From positions 3,161 to 16,444 of the forward strand of contig JALHHV010000071.1 in assembly GCA_022837365.1 (NCBI GenBank): DNA of 13,284 nucleotides. The letters are read 5' to 3'. Below the pieces are notes generated by a model. It saw only the letters and a list, made by a program, of their open reading frames with translations. It did not search any database and was not told the DNA's origin. The number at the start of each line of letters is the position of its first letter. The stretch's first letter is position 1. A program made the translations under genes and the position numbers. Shown here in pieces: positions 1 through 7,219 of this stretch. This stretch comes from Desulfovibrio sp. (GTDB lineage Bacteria > Desulfobacterota > Desulfovibrionia > Desulfovibrionales > Desulfovibrionaceae).

Positions 1-711
1 TCCGCGCGCAGCGCCCTGGGCGGCTTTCTGGCGCGCCACGTGTCCGGGCGGGCCTTCTTCTGGGCCCTGCTGCCCGCCGCCGCGGGCATGTTCCTGACCC
101 AGTGCACCATGGCTCCGTTGTCCGCCGTCACCGCCGCCCGCGAGCAGGTCCTGCTGGCCGAGGCCCGCGACAGCCGCCTGGCCGCCACGGTCACCGCGCT
201 GGCCCAGGCCCTGGGCGAACTGGCCGCCACCCAGCCCGACGAGAACGCCCGGCGCGAACTGCTGGTGCGCGCGGTGGACCCGGTGCGCACCGGCGCCGCC
301 CACTGGGACTACGTGTTCCTTTCGCAGGGCACCGTAAACGTGCACACCCCCACCCTGCCCGACGCGGGCGGCGTGGACTTCGGCGCGGCCACCGACATGC
401 ACGGGGTGCGCTTCGTGCAGCACATGATGGACACGGCCCGCGCGGGCGGCGGCTTCACCGAATGGACGGCCGATATCGGCGACGGCCGCGCCGAGGCGCG
501 CCGGGCCTACACCCTGGCCGTGCCCGGCACCGACTACTGGCTGGGCGCATGGGCTCCGGCGTCCGTGCAGCCGCCCGGCACGGCACAGTCCGGCCCCCCC
601 ACGCCGCGCGCCCTGGAATTCCACGCCCTGCGCCTGGGCTGGCTGGCCGCGCTGGGGCTGGCCCTGCTGGTGGGGGTGCTTGCCCGACGCCGCGAGGCCG
701 CCCAGCGCTGA
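1..711 (+). CDS. Membrane-anchored single-Cache-domain sensor, 5' end outside window
   Basis: The frame is open from base 1 to a TGA at 709-711. The first in-frame start is a GTG at 40 with no Shine-Dalgarno sequence before it, so the real start probably lies upstream. Numbered from that GTG, residues 4-25 form a hydrophobic segment. A helix with many Ala and Arg residues follows, then a PAS-like core (about residues 88-175) containing WDYVFL, DMHGVRFVQHMM, GGGFTEW and GTDYWLGAW. This order matches single Cache (sCache_2) domains of chemoreceptors and histidine kinases, which bind small ligands in the periplasm. A second membrane segment (about 198-216) is followed by a few basic residues and the stop. 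No HAMP, kinase, cyclase or signalling domain follows, so the protein would need a partner or act as a ligand-binding membrane protein. The Cache call is by motif resemblance only. Confidence 0.7.
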   Translation, partial: SARSALGGFLARHVSGRAFFWALLPAAAGMFLTQCTMAPLSAVTAAREQVLLAEARDSRLAATVTALAQALGELAATQPDENARRELLVRAVDPVRTGAAHWDYVFLSQGTVNVHTPTLPDAGGVDFGAATDMHGVRFVQHMMDTARAGGGFTEWTADIGDGRAEARRAYTLAVPGTDYWLGAWAPASVQPPGTAQSGPPTPRALEFHALRLGWLAALGLALLVGVLARRREAAQR

Positions 712-733
712 TGCGCCGTATCCATGCAGCCCT

Positions 734-745
734 GCGGCATGCCGC
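734..745. repeat. Perfect 12-bp palindrome GCGGCATGCCGC
   Basis: This perfect inverted repeat lies in the 139-base gap between the Cache gene and the three-gene module. It could be an operator or part of a hairpin. GC-rich palindromes of this length also arise by chance in such a genome, and no promoter could be placed confidently around it. Confidence 0.3.
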
Positions 746-850
746 TTGCTGTTATCGATTCTTGCCCCGCGTCGCGACACTTTCGTCGCATGGCGCCACA
801 CACCGCGTTGCACGCGCCGTTTTTGTCGCTTCCGACACAGGAGCCTCCGC

Positions 851-1900
851 ATGAAAAGCCTCGACGACCTCATCCAGTCAGTGAGCCGCATGGCCGATGA
901 AGACCGCCAGCCCCCGCCCCCGGCGGACCTGCTGTTCTACGCGCCCTGCCCGGTGAAGCTGGCTGTGAAGGACGCCATCGACGCGCTGGCCGCCGCGCAC
1001 GCGGCCACGGGCGACTCCCTTGCCGTGCACATTCCCATGGGCTGCACCTCGGTGGACCCGTACGACCCCCTGCACAGGGAAACCGACCCCGGCCACCTGC
1101 CGCGGGTCATCGCCTCCATCGGCTTCGGCGACTTCTTCCGGCGCGGATTCGTTGAGCGTTTCGTCAACGCGGGCGTGTTCGCCGCGCCGCAGCCCGCGGG
1201 CGTCACCCCCATGCACCGCGCGGCGGGCATCGTGGACCCGGACGGGCACTACCTGGTCTACGGGCTGACCCCGTACATCTTCCTCATCGACCGCAAGCGC
1301 CTGGGCGACCTGCCCGTGCCCCGCCGCTGGGCCGACCTGCTGGACCCGCGCTACGCCGGGCAGGTGAACATGTGCGGCGACGGCGACGACATGGCCGACG
1401 CGGTGCTGCTGTCCATCCACAAGGACTTCGGCATGCAGGGCATTGCCCGGTTTGCCGCCAACACGCACGGGCTCATGCATTCCTCGCGCATGGCCAAGTC
1501 CGGCGGCGCGCCGCAGGCCGGGGGCATCTACATCCTCCCGTACTTCTTCGCGGAAACCACCCGCCAGCCGGACCACATGCTGACCGTCTGGCCGGAGGAC
1601 GGCGCGGCGGCCAGCCCCCTGTACATGCTGGCCAAACGAAACGCCCGGCCCCGGCTGGACCGGCTGGTCGACTTTTTCGCCACGGGGTTCGGCCAGATGG
1701 AAAGCGCCCGCTGGTTCCTGCCGCTGACCGGGCCGCTGCCCCGAAGCCTGCCGCAGGGCGCCGCCATCAAGTGGATCGGCTGGGATTACATCCGCGCCAC
1801 CGACATCACCGCCCTGCGCGACCGGCTGAACGGCGAATTCCGCCTGCTGGTGAAGGCGCGCGAGGGGCAAGGCCGGGGAGACGTGGCATGCGCCTCGTGA
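851..1900 (+). CDS. Periplasmic-binding-protein-fold protein without signal peptide
   Basis: 349 residues. The ATG at 851 is preceded by AGGAG at 839-843 with 7-nt spacing. Longer upstream starts would add a non-protein-like Arg/Cys-rich stretch. The body resembles the iron(III)/aminoethylphosphonate type of ABC substrate-binding proteins. RRWADLLDPRYAGQV (158-172) is the usual lobe-crossing motif, followed by a GIYILPYFF strand (225-233) and VWPEDGAAASPLYML (246-260), where such proteins line the ligand cleft. Unlike those proteins it starts MKSLDDLIQSVSRM, with no hydrophobic signal segment and no lipobox, so it should stay in the cytoplasm. Cysteines at 33 (APCPVK), 65 (PMGCTS) and 175 (NMCGDGDD) lie in conserved-looking places and might bind a metal or ligand. 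It overlaps the next gene by 13 bases. The fold is likely; the ligand and role are unknown. Confidence 0.8.
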   Translation: MKSLDDLIQSVSRMADEDRQPPPPADLLFYAPCPVKLAVKDAIDALAAAHAATGDSLAVHIPMGCTSVDPYDPLHRETDPGHLPRVIASIGFGDFFRRGFVERFVNAGVFAAPQPAGVTPMHRAAGIVDPDGHYLVYGLTPYIFLIDRKRLGDLPVPRRWADLLDPRYAGQVNMCGDGDDMADAVLLSIHKDFGMQGIARFAANTHGLMHSSRMAKSGGAPQAGGIYILPYFFAETTRQPDHMLTVWPEDGAAASPLYMLAKRNARPRLDRLVDFFATGFGQMESARWFLPLTGPLPRSLPQGAAIKWIGWDYIRATDITALRDRLNGEFRLLVKAREGQGRGDVACAS

Positions 1901-2667
1901 CCGTGGCCGGGCCGCCCTCGTGCGGCAAGACAGCGGTGCTGTCCCGCGCCTGCGGGCTGCTGGCGGCGCGGGGGGTGCGCACGGCGGTGGTCAAGTTCGA
2001 CTGCCTGCAAACCCGCGACGCGGACGCCTACGCGGCGGCGGGCATCACCGCCGTGGCCGCGCTGTCCGGCGGGCTGTGCCCGGACCACTTCTTCGCCACC
2101 AACCTGGAAGAGGCCTGGGACTGGGCCGCCGGAACGGGCGCGGAGTGTTGCGTCATCGAAACCGCCGGGCTGTGCAACCGCTGTTCGCCCCACCTGCGCG
2201 GGGCGCTGGCCCTGTGCGTGGTGGACAACCTGATGGGCATCGACGCGCCGGAAAAGATCGGTCCCATGCTGCGTCTGGCGGACATGGCGCTGGTGACCAA
2301 GGGCGACCTGGTCTCGCAGGCGGAACGCGAGGTGTACCGCCACCGCATCCGCCAGATGAACGGACGCGCGCTGATCCGCCACATCAACGGGCTGACCGGA
2401 CAGGGCTGCCAGGAACTGGCCACGGTGCTGTCCCGCGCGCCGGACATCGCCACGGTGACGGACATGCGGCTGCGCTTCGCCATGCCCGCCGCCGTGTGTT
2501 CGTACTGCCTGAGCGAGACGCGCATCGGCGCGCGCTACCAGAAGGGCAACGTGCGCAAGGCGGAGTTCGCCCCCGTGCCCGCGCGCGATCCGGAAGGCGA
2601 GGCGGCCTACGCGGCTGGCGGACCGGGCGGCCCCCGCGAGCCTGGCGTATCCGGAGAGCGCCCATGA
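1888..2667 (+). CDS. HypB/UreG/CobW-like P-loop GTPase with cysteine motifs
   Basis: 259 residues; ATG at 1888 with GGGGAG at 1875-1880, inside the end of the preceding gene. The Walker A loop is GPPSCGKT (8-15). VKFDCLQTRDAD (35-46) and SGGLCPDHFF (60-69) occupy positions where HypB and UreG carry metal-handling residues. ETAGLCNRCSP (91-101) corresponds to the switch region of metal-insertion GTPases (compare E-N-x-G-x-L-x-C-P in HypB). LADMALVTKGDLV (130-142) gives the guanine-specificity TKGD motif, and GLTGQG (168-173) resembles the helix cap before the family's last helix. A CSYC pair (204-207) near the C terminus could complete a metal site. The last ~30 residues are low-complexity. 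By family analogy it hydrolyses GTP to load a metal or cofactor onto a client. The stop overlaps the next start (ATGA, 2664-2667), so the two are translationally coupled. Substrate unknown. Confidence 0.85.
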   Translation: MRLVTVAGPPSCGKTAVLSRACGLLAARGVRTAVVKFDCLQTRDADAYAAAGITAVAALSGGLCPDHFFATNLEEAWDWAAGTGAECCVIETAGLCNRCSPHLRGALALCVVDNLMGIDAPEKIGPMLRLADMALVTKGDLVSQAEREVYRHRIRQMNGRALIRHINGLTGQGCQELATVLSRAPDIATVTDMRLRFAMPAAVCSYCLSETRIGARYQKGNVRKAEFAPVPARDPEGEAAYAAGGPGGPREPGVSGERP

Positions 2668-3488
2668 CGTCCGCAACCCGCGCCACCGCCCCCAATCCGG
2701 CAGACGCCGCGCCAGCGGCAGACAGTGACGCCCCGGTGCTGCGCACCCTCACCGCGCTGGCCGGGCACGACAAGTCGGGCCGCTCCGAACACGCGGACGT
2801 CACCTTCCGTCCCGGCGAGGTCACGGCCCTGCTCGGCCCCACCGGTTCCGGCAAGAGCCGCTTTTTGTACGACATCGAATCGCTGGCCGACGCGGACACC
2901 CCCTCCGGCAGGCGCATCCTGCTGGACGACGCCGTCCCCGACGCCGAACGCCGCTTTGCCCTGCAAGGACGGCTGGTGGCCCAGCTGACCCAGAACATGA
3001 ACTTCGTGCTGGACATGCGCGCGCTGCCGTTCATCCGCATGCACGCCGAAAGCCGCGCCGTGCCCGACCCGGACGCCACGGCCCGCGCGGTGCTGGCGGC
3101 GGCCAACGACCTCGCTGGCGAGCCGTTTGCCGATGACGCCCACCTCACCCAGCTTTCGGGCGGGCAGTCGCGCGCGCTGATGATCGCCGACGCGGCCCTG
3201 CTCAGCTGGTCGCCGGTGCTGCTCATCGACGAGATCGAGAACGCCGGTGTGGACAAACGGCGCGCGCTGGACCTGTTGCTGCGCAGCGACAAGATCGTGG
3301 TCATCGCCACGCACGATCCGGTGCTGGCCCTGTCCGCCGACCGGCGGCTGGTGTTCGAGCACGGGGCCGTGCGTTCGGTGCTGCGCCGCACCACCGAAGA
3401 AGCACGCCTGCTGGCCCACGTTTCGGCCATGGAGGATCAGCTTTCCGACATCCGCGCCCGTCTGCGCCGGGGCGTGTCCGTGGCCTGA
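2664..3488 (+). CDS. Stand-alone ABC-type ATPase
   Basis: 274 residues; ATG at 2664 overlaps the GTPase stop, with CGGAGAG at 2652-2658 as ribosome binding site. All ABC ATPase motifs are visible: Walker A GPTGSGKS (58-65), Q-loop AQLTQNMNF (106-114, Gln110), signature LSGGQ (164-168), Walker B with catalytic Glu VLLIDE (185-190) and switch His in IATHDP (His217). The enzyme should therefore be active. The Asn-Met-Asn after the Q-loop and the IENAGVDKRR stretch after Walker B are not typical of importer ATPases. The first ~25 residues are Ala/Pro-rich and the last ~35 are a charged, probably helical tail. No permease is encoded beside it, and both upstream partners look cytoplasmic. It may drive a soluble assembly or remodelling step rather than transport. 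Alternatively a permease is encoded elsewhere. Confidence 0.87.
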   Translation: MTSATRATAPNPADAAPAADSDAPVLRTLTALAGHDKSGRSEHADVTFRPGEVTALLGPTGSGKSRFLYDIESLADADTPSGRRILLDDAVPDAERRFALQGRLVAQLTQNMNFVLDMRALPFIRMHAESRAVPDPDATARAVLAAANDLAGEPFADDAHLTQLSGGQSRALMIADAALLSWSPVLLIDEIENAGVDKRRALDLLLRSDKIVVIATHDPVLALSADRRLVFEHGAVRSVLRRTTEEARLLAHVSAMEDQLSDIRARLRRGVSVA

Positions 3489-3672
3489 GGCCAGGGCACG
3501 GGCGGCGGACACCGCATCACCACGGGGCGGCGCGCGTGTCAGTGTGGCAATGGGCAGGCACTCTGGCTGCCGCGCTCCGTCCATCACCACACCCTCGCGG
3601 TGCGGGCGCGGTCGCGCATGCCGCGTGCGCACCGTGCGCGCCGTCCCACGGAAGGGGACGAAAGGACGACAC

Positions 3673-4392
3673 ATGGACAACCGGGCAACGTTCGTGCTGG
3701 TGCACGGGGCGTTTCAGGGCGGCTGGGTCTGGGAGGAAACGGCGGAGGTGCTGCGGGCCATGGGGCATGCCGTGCACGTGCCCGCGCTGACCGGGTGCGG
3801 CCACCTGCATCATGGCCTGCGGCAGGGGGTTACCCTGTACGACCACGTCACCGACGTGCTGGACCACCTGCGCCTGCACGACGCGCGGAACGCGGTGCTG
3901 GTGGCGCACAGCCTGTCGGGCATGACCTGCGGGGCGGTGCTGGCCCGCGCGGCGGGTACGGCCCATGCCCCGCGCCGGGCGGTGTACGTGGACGCCATCA
4001 TGCCGGAGCGGGGCCGCAGCTTCGTGGACACCGCCGGGCCGGGCCTGCGCACCATGCTGGACGCCCACCTGACCGATGGCTGGCGGGTGCGCCCCTGGCC
4101 GCTGCCCGCCTTCGGGGTGCCGGAAGGCAAGGCGGCGTGGTTCGCGGAGCGGCTGCGCGACTTTCCCGCCGCCGTGTTCGAAACGGTGTTCGAGGACGAC
4201 TTCGCACCCGCCCCGGCCACGATGTCCTTCATCGCCTGCCGAAACACCCCGGCCCCGTTCATCCGGGCCATGGCCGACAAGGCGCGGGGGCTGGGCTGGC
4301 CGGTGGACGAACTGGATTCCGGCCACATGCCCATGGTCAACTGCCCGGCGGAACTGGCCGCCCTGCTGGACGCCCACGCCCGGCGAGGCTGA
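3673..4392 (+). CDS. Alpha/beta hydrolase, esterase/hydroxynitrile-lyase-like
   Basis: 239 residues; ATG at 3673 with AAAGGA at 3661-3666. The N-terminal strand and oxyanion loop FVLVHGAFQGGWVWEE (7-22) is typical of the plant-esterase/EstC-like branch of alpha/beta hydrolases. The nucleophile elbow reads VAHSLSG (77-83) with Ser80; both glycines of the usual GxSxG are replaced, by Ala78 and Ser82. The catalytic His is probably His218 in LDSGHMPM. In relatives the acid is an Asp in the loop after the strand that here reads SFIACRNTP; Asn191 occupies that place, so the triad may be incomplete or use another acid. No signal peptide is present, so it is cytoplasmic. It lies 184 bases after the ABC ATPase on the same strand and might be cotranscribed, but its own ribosome site and the gap leave this open. 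Substrate unknown. Confidence 0.85.
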   Translation: MDNRATFVLVHGAFQGGWVWEETAEVLRAMGHAVHVPALTGCGHLHHGLRQGVTLYDHVTDVLDHLRLHDARNAVLVAHSLSGMTCGAVLARAAGTAHAPRRAVYVDAIMPERGRSFVDTAGPGLRTMLDAHLTDGWRVRPWPLPAFGVPEGKAAWFAERLRDFPAAVFETVFEDDFAPAPATMSFIACRNTPAPFIRAMADKARGLGWPVDELDSGHMPMVNCPAELAALLDAHARRG

Positions 4393-4494
4393 GCGAAGCC
4401 GCGACGTCTGACGGCGGTTCAGGGCTCACGACACGCGGCACGCGGCGTCGGGCGATGCTGGCGCCCGGCGCCGCACGCGCGCGTGGGTACGCAC

Positions 4495-4537
4495 GAAAAA
4501 ACCGGCGCCCTGCGGAAAGCATCCGGAAAGGCGTCGG
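4495..4537 (-). terminator. Rho-independent terminator of the two-module Cys protein gene
   Basis: On the minus strand, an 8-bp stem (4502-4509 with 4530-4537, one G-T pair) encloses a smaller stem (4513-4516 with 4522-4525). Six T residues follow (A run at 4496-4501 on the plus strand). It lies 30 bases beyond the stop of the minus-strand gene ending at 4567. No equally good terminator was seen for the convergent hydrolase gene. Confidence 0.6.
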
Positions 4538-4566
4538 CAAGCATGCGCGGGTGGGGGGGAGTGGGG

Positions 4567-5064
4567 TTACCCGTTGGTGCCGGTGGGCAGGCCCGGCAGC
4601 ACCAGCGTGCGGGGTCCGGTCAGGCGGGCCTTGACCTTGCGGTAGGTTTCCGGCAGCACGCCGAAGCGGTAGGACCACAGGGCGCAGCGGTCGCGGGCGT
4701 CGCAGGTGCGCACCTCGGCCCGCTCGCCGCCGCAGCAGGCGATGCAGTAGCGGCGGACGGCCCGCACCGGGCGTTCGTCGGGCAAGGTCTGGGCGATGAG
4801 CGGCAACGCGCCGGGCAGCGGGTTGCCGCCAGACGGCTCGCCTGATGAACCGACGGGGGCTCCGGCCACGGGGTCCGTGTCGGCATCGCCGTCCCCGGCG
4901 TGGTCGTGCCTGCCGCCGCCGGTCCCGCCGGTGAGGATGCCAGCCAGCCGCCACGCGTACAGGCCGCAGCCCGTGTCCGGGCACAGCCGCACCTCGCGCG
5001 CGACGCCGCCCTGGCAGTCCAGGCAGAAACGGCGGATGGCGCGGATGATCTTCACGTGCGACAT
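4567..5064 (-). CDS. Protein with two four-cysteine modules, function unknown
   Basis: 165 residues; ATG at 5064-5062 with GAGGA at 5072-5068 just upstream. It has two copies of the same module. Residues 5-40 (KIIRAIRRFCLDCQGG...CGLYAWRL) have Cys14, Cys17, Cys28 and Cys33. Residues 99-135 (RPVRAVRRYCIACCGG...CALWSYRFG) have Cys107, Cys110, Cys121 and Cys127. Each is an Ile/Val-Arg-rich lead, CxxC, then about ten residues, Cys, four to five residues, Cys, and an aromatic-x-Tyr/Trp-Arg ending. I recall single-copy versions in uncharacterised bacterial and phage proteins (KxxCLDCxxG...VxxCxxxxCPLYxYRxG). Four cysteines at this spacing suggest a zinc or Fe-S site. A Gly/Asp/Pro-rich linker of about 55 residues joins the modules. 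No signal peptide or membrane segment. It ends convergently with the hydrolase gene. Nucleic-acid binding is possible but unproven. Confidence 0.75.
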   Translation of the reverse strand: MSHVKIIRAIRRFCLDCQGGVAREVRLCPDTGCGLYAWRLAGILTGGTGGGRHDHAGDGDADTDPVAGAPVGSSGEPSGGNPLPGALPLIAQTLPDERPVRAVRRYCIACCGGERAEVRTCDARDRCALWSYRFGVLPETYRKVKARLTGPRTLVLPGLPTGTNG

Positions 5065-5193
5065 GGCTCCTCACCTACACGGTTTCGCCCGGCCCCGCCA
5101 CGGGTTTGTGCGCTCCGGACGGTGGTTTCCCGCCGTTGCCGGGGTCCGGTTCCGTCACCGGCCCCACCCCGGCGATCACCCTCGCCACGCAAA

Positions 5194-5223
5194 CGGCCCG
5201 CACCCTCCAGGGGGTACGGGCCG
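5194..5223 (-). terminator. Hairpin downstream of the chemoreceptor gene, probable terminator
   Basis: Bases 5194-5200 pair with 5217-5223, and the stem continues after one mismatch (5202-5205 with 5212-5215). Only three T residues follow on the minus strand (A at 5191-5193), so termination would be modest. It lies about 70 bases after the chemoreceptor stop and before the next minus-strand gene. Confidence 0.45.
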
Positions 5224-5234
5224 CGTTCATGCCG

Positions 5235-5305
5235 TCAGGCTCGTCGGTTCATCAGGCTCGTCAGGCTCGTCGGGCTCGTCAGGCTCACCGGGCTCACCGG
5301 GCTCC
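5235..5305. repeat. Tandem 9-bp repeat across the chemoreceptor stop codon
   Basis: About eight imperfect copies of a 9-bp unit (TCAGGCTCG and variants TCGGGCTCG, TCAGGCTCA, CCGGGCTCA, CCGGGCTCC), with one unit degenerate at 5244-5251. The array begins in the last codons of the chemoreceptor gene and extends past its stop. On the minus strand one of the other frames reads as repeated Glu-Pro-Gly then Glu-Pro-Asp and ends at a TGA after about 20 codons. Unit length is a multiple of three, so copy-number change would keep frame. Confidence 0.85.
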
Positions 5306-7090
5306 GGCCGAGCCGCTGGTCAACTGATCGATCTGCTTCTCCAGGGCCTTGGCCAGCCCGGCCAGCTTCAGCACGGCCCCGGCGGCCTGGTTCATGCCCT
5401 CGGCGGTTTCCGAGGCGATGCGGCTGATGTCCTCCACCGCGCGGTTGATCTCCTCGCTGGTGGCAGACTGCTGCTCGGCGGCGGTGGCGATGGATCGCAC
5501 CTGGTCGGAGTTCTCCTCCGAAAGGGCCACGATGCGCTGCAACGCCTGGCCGGATTCGCGGGCCATGCGGGTGGCCTCGGTCACGGCGGCGGCCGCCGTC
5601 TCCATGCCCTTGATGTTGTTGCGCGCCCCGGCCTGGATGGACTGGATGGCCTGGCCCACCTCCTTGGTGGCGTTCATGGTCTTTTCGGCCAGCTTGCGCA
5701 CCTCGTCGGCCACCACGGCAAAGCCGCGCCCGGCGTCGCCTGCGCGGGCGGCCTCGATGGCCGCGTTCAGGGCCAGCAGGTTGGTCTGGTCCGCAATGTC
5801 GCTGATCACGTCCATGATCCGGCCGATGTCCTCGGCCTGCTTGCCGAGGGTGGTCATCTCGCCTTGCAGGGCCTGGGCCTGCTCGTGCACCTGGCTGATG
5901 GCGTCCACCGCGCCGCTGACCACCCGTTCGCCCTCCTGGGCCTTGGACCTGGCCTCGTCGGCGCTCTGGGCGGAACTGCCGGAACTGCGCGCCACCTCGA
6001 GGACCGTGGCGTTCATTTCCTCCATGGCCGTGGCCGTCTCGCCCGCGCGGGCGGACTGCTGCTCGGCCCCGGCGGAAACCTGCTCCACCTGGGCGGACAG
6101 GGCTTCGGCCGCCAGCGACACCTGCTGCGCGATGATCGACGCTTCCCCGGCCACCGAGGTCATGCGTTGCAGCAGGTCATTGACCCGGGCTTCCTGCTGA
6201 CGGGCCTCGGCCAGGGCCGTTTCCGCGCGGGCGGCATGGGCGTCGGCGTCGGCGCGGCGCTGGTCGGCCTCCTGCATCTTCTGCTTCAGGTTGCCCACCA
6301 TGGTTTCCATGGCGGCCTTCACCTCGCCCAGTTCCGAGGCGTAGTCACCCTCGGCGCGGGCATCCAGCGCGCCCCCGGCCACCTGCCCGGCAAACTGGCG
6401 GATGCGCTGCAACGGGCCGATGATGCCCCGGTTCAGGACCACCCAGATCACCGCGAACAGCAGCGCCAGCACCAGCAGGGTCCATCCGGCCACGGCCATG
6501 CGCGCCTGCATGACCTGCTCGTGCGCCTTTTCCAGCGAGCTGATGACCACGAAGGCCCCGTGGGTCTCGCCCACCTTCCAGCCTTCCTTGGTGCCGCCCA
6601 CCACGTCGGGCTGCCCGGCCGGGTCGCCGTGGCAGAACAGGCAGTCCTTGGTCAGCTTGATGGGCCGGAAATAATAGATCTTGTCCGGCGTGTGGATGAC
6701 CTTTTCCGTCAGGTTGGCGCGCTCCATCTCCTGCATGGCCGAAAGTTCCAGCGGCGTCGGCGTGTTGGCCGGGTTGCGCGGCTGCACCTTGGGCGCGCGG
6801 AATTCGTAGCCCGCCTGCGCGGCGTTCTGGGCCGCCATGCGCATGGCGGTGACCACGGGCACCGCGTCCATGACCCTGTCCCTGGGCAGTTCGTCCAGCG
6901 GGCGCATCAGCCCGATGTCGAGCTTGCGGCCCATCTCGTTGCGGGTGGCCTCGGCCATGAGCACCACGGCCCGGCTTTTCTGGAGGATCGCCTCTTCAGC
7001 CCCGGTACGGATGTCGATGGCGGCCACGATGACCGGCCCGGCCAGCGCCACGATGAGGATCTTCCACTTCAGGCTGAGATTGCGAAACAT
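5294..7090 (-). CDS. Methyl-accepting chemotaxis protein with periplasmic c-type haem motif
   Basis: 598 residues; start ATG at 7090-7088, chosen over an upstream start at 7162 because GGGAGGGG (7100-7093) lies just before it and the first membrane helix follows at once. Order: membrane helix (about 9-26); periplasmic domain 27-198 with CLFCHGDP (Cys150, Cys153, His154), a CxxCH covalent haem site, in a fold resembling Tll0287-like/DUF3365 sensor domains; membrane helix 200-219; HAMP about 220-272; a helical stretch; and the signalling domain with the conserved hairpin tip (432-471, [18 protein letters not shown]) that binds CheA/CheW. It should report haem redox state or a haem-bound ligand to the flagellar motor. 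Desulfovibrio DcrA is a known precedent for a c-haem chemoreceptor. No C-terminal CheR-tethering pentapeptide (xWxxF) is present. No che or flagellar genes are nearby, as is common for receptors. Confidence 0.95.
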   Translation of the reverse strand: MFRNLSLKWKILIVALAGPVIVAAIDIRTGAEEAILQKSRAVVLMAEATRNEMGRKLDIGLMRPLDELPRDRVMDAVPVVTAMRMAAQNAAQAGYEFRAPKVQPRNPANTPTPLELSAMQEMERANLTEKVIHTPDKIYYFRPIKLTKDCLFCHGDPAGQPDVVGGTKEGWKVGETHGAFVVISSLEKAHEQVMQARMAVAGWTLLVLALLFAVIWVVLNRGIIGPLQRIRQFAGQVAGGALDARAEGDYASELGEVKAAMETMVGNLKQKMQEADQRRADADAHAARAETALAEARQQEARVNDLLQRMTSVAGEASIIAQQVSLAAEALSAQVEQVSAGAEQQSARAGETATAMEEMNATVLEVARSSGSSAQSADEARSKAQEGERVVSGAVDAISQVHEQAQALQGEMTTLGKQAEDIGRIMDVISDIADQTNLLALNAAIEAARAGDAGRGFAVVADEVRKLAEKTMNATKEVGQAIQSIQAGARNNIKGMETAAAAVTEATRMARESGQALQRIVALSEENSDQVRSIATAAEQQSATSEEINRAVEDISRIASETAEGMNQAAGAVLKLAGLAKALEKQIDQLTSGSAGAR

Positions 7091-7189
7091 GACCCCTCCC
7101 AGGGATGACGGGACAATGCGCGCCGGGTGTTCGCGGCGCGCCTCACGCGGGCGTAGCGCCATCGGGAATCACCGTCAACAAGCCGGAAC

Positions 7190-7219
7190 GGGAATTCCCT
7201 CGGGCTCCTTGCAAGAGCC
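7190..7219. repeat. Adjacent inverted repeats in the chemoreceptor leader
   Basis: A perfect 10-bp palindrome GGGAATTCCC (7190-7199) sits beside a 5-bp stem (7203-7207 with 7215-7219) whose loop region contains CTTGCAAG. Both lie between the proposed promoter and the chemoreceptor start, so they would be in the mRNA leader or act as operator sites. On the minus strand a 17-codon ORF (ATG 7228-7226, MKKGSCKEPEG...) crosses them, without an evident ribosome site. Confidence 0.35.

Noticed and set aside
680..850. Start of the binding-protein gene at 680 instead of 851
   Set aside because: It would overlap the end of the Cache gene and add Arg/Cys-rich sequence without a ribosome site; AGGAG precedes 851.
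878..1870. Long minus-strand ORF of 330 codons opposite the binding-protein gene
   Set aside because: Shadow of a GC-rich gene: low-complexity Gly/Val/His/Arg composition, no ribosome site, and the plus frame has clear family motifs.
4796..7108. 770-codon plus-strand ORF opposite the chemoreceptor
   Set aside because: The minus-strand receptor is unmistakable; the plus product is Gly/His/Leu-rich with no recognisable domain.
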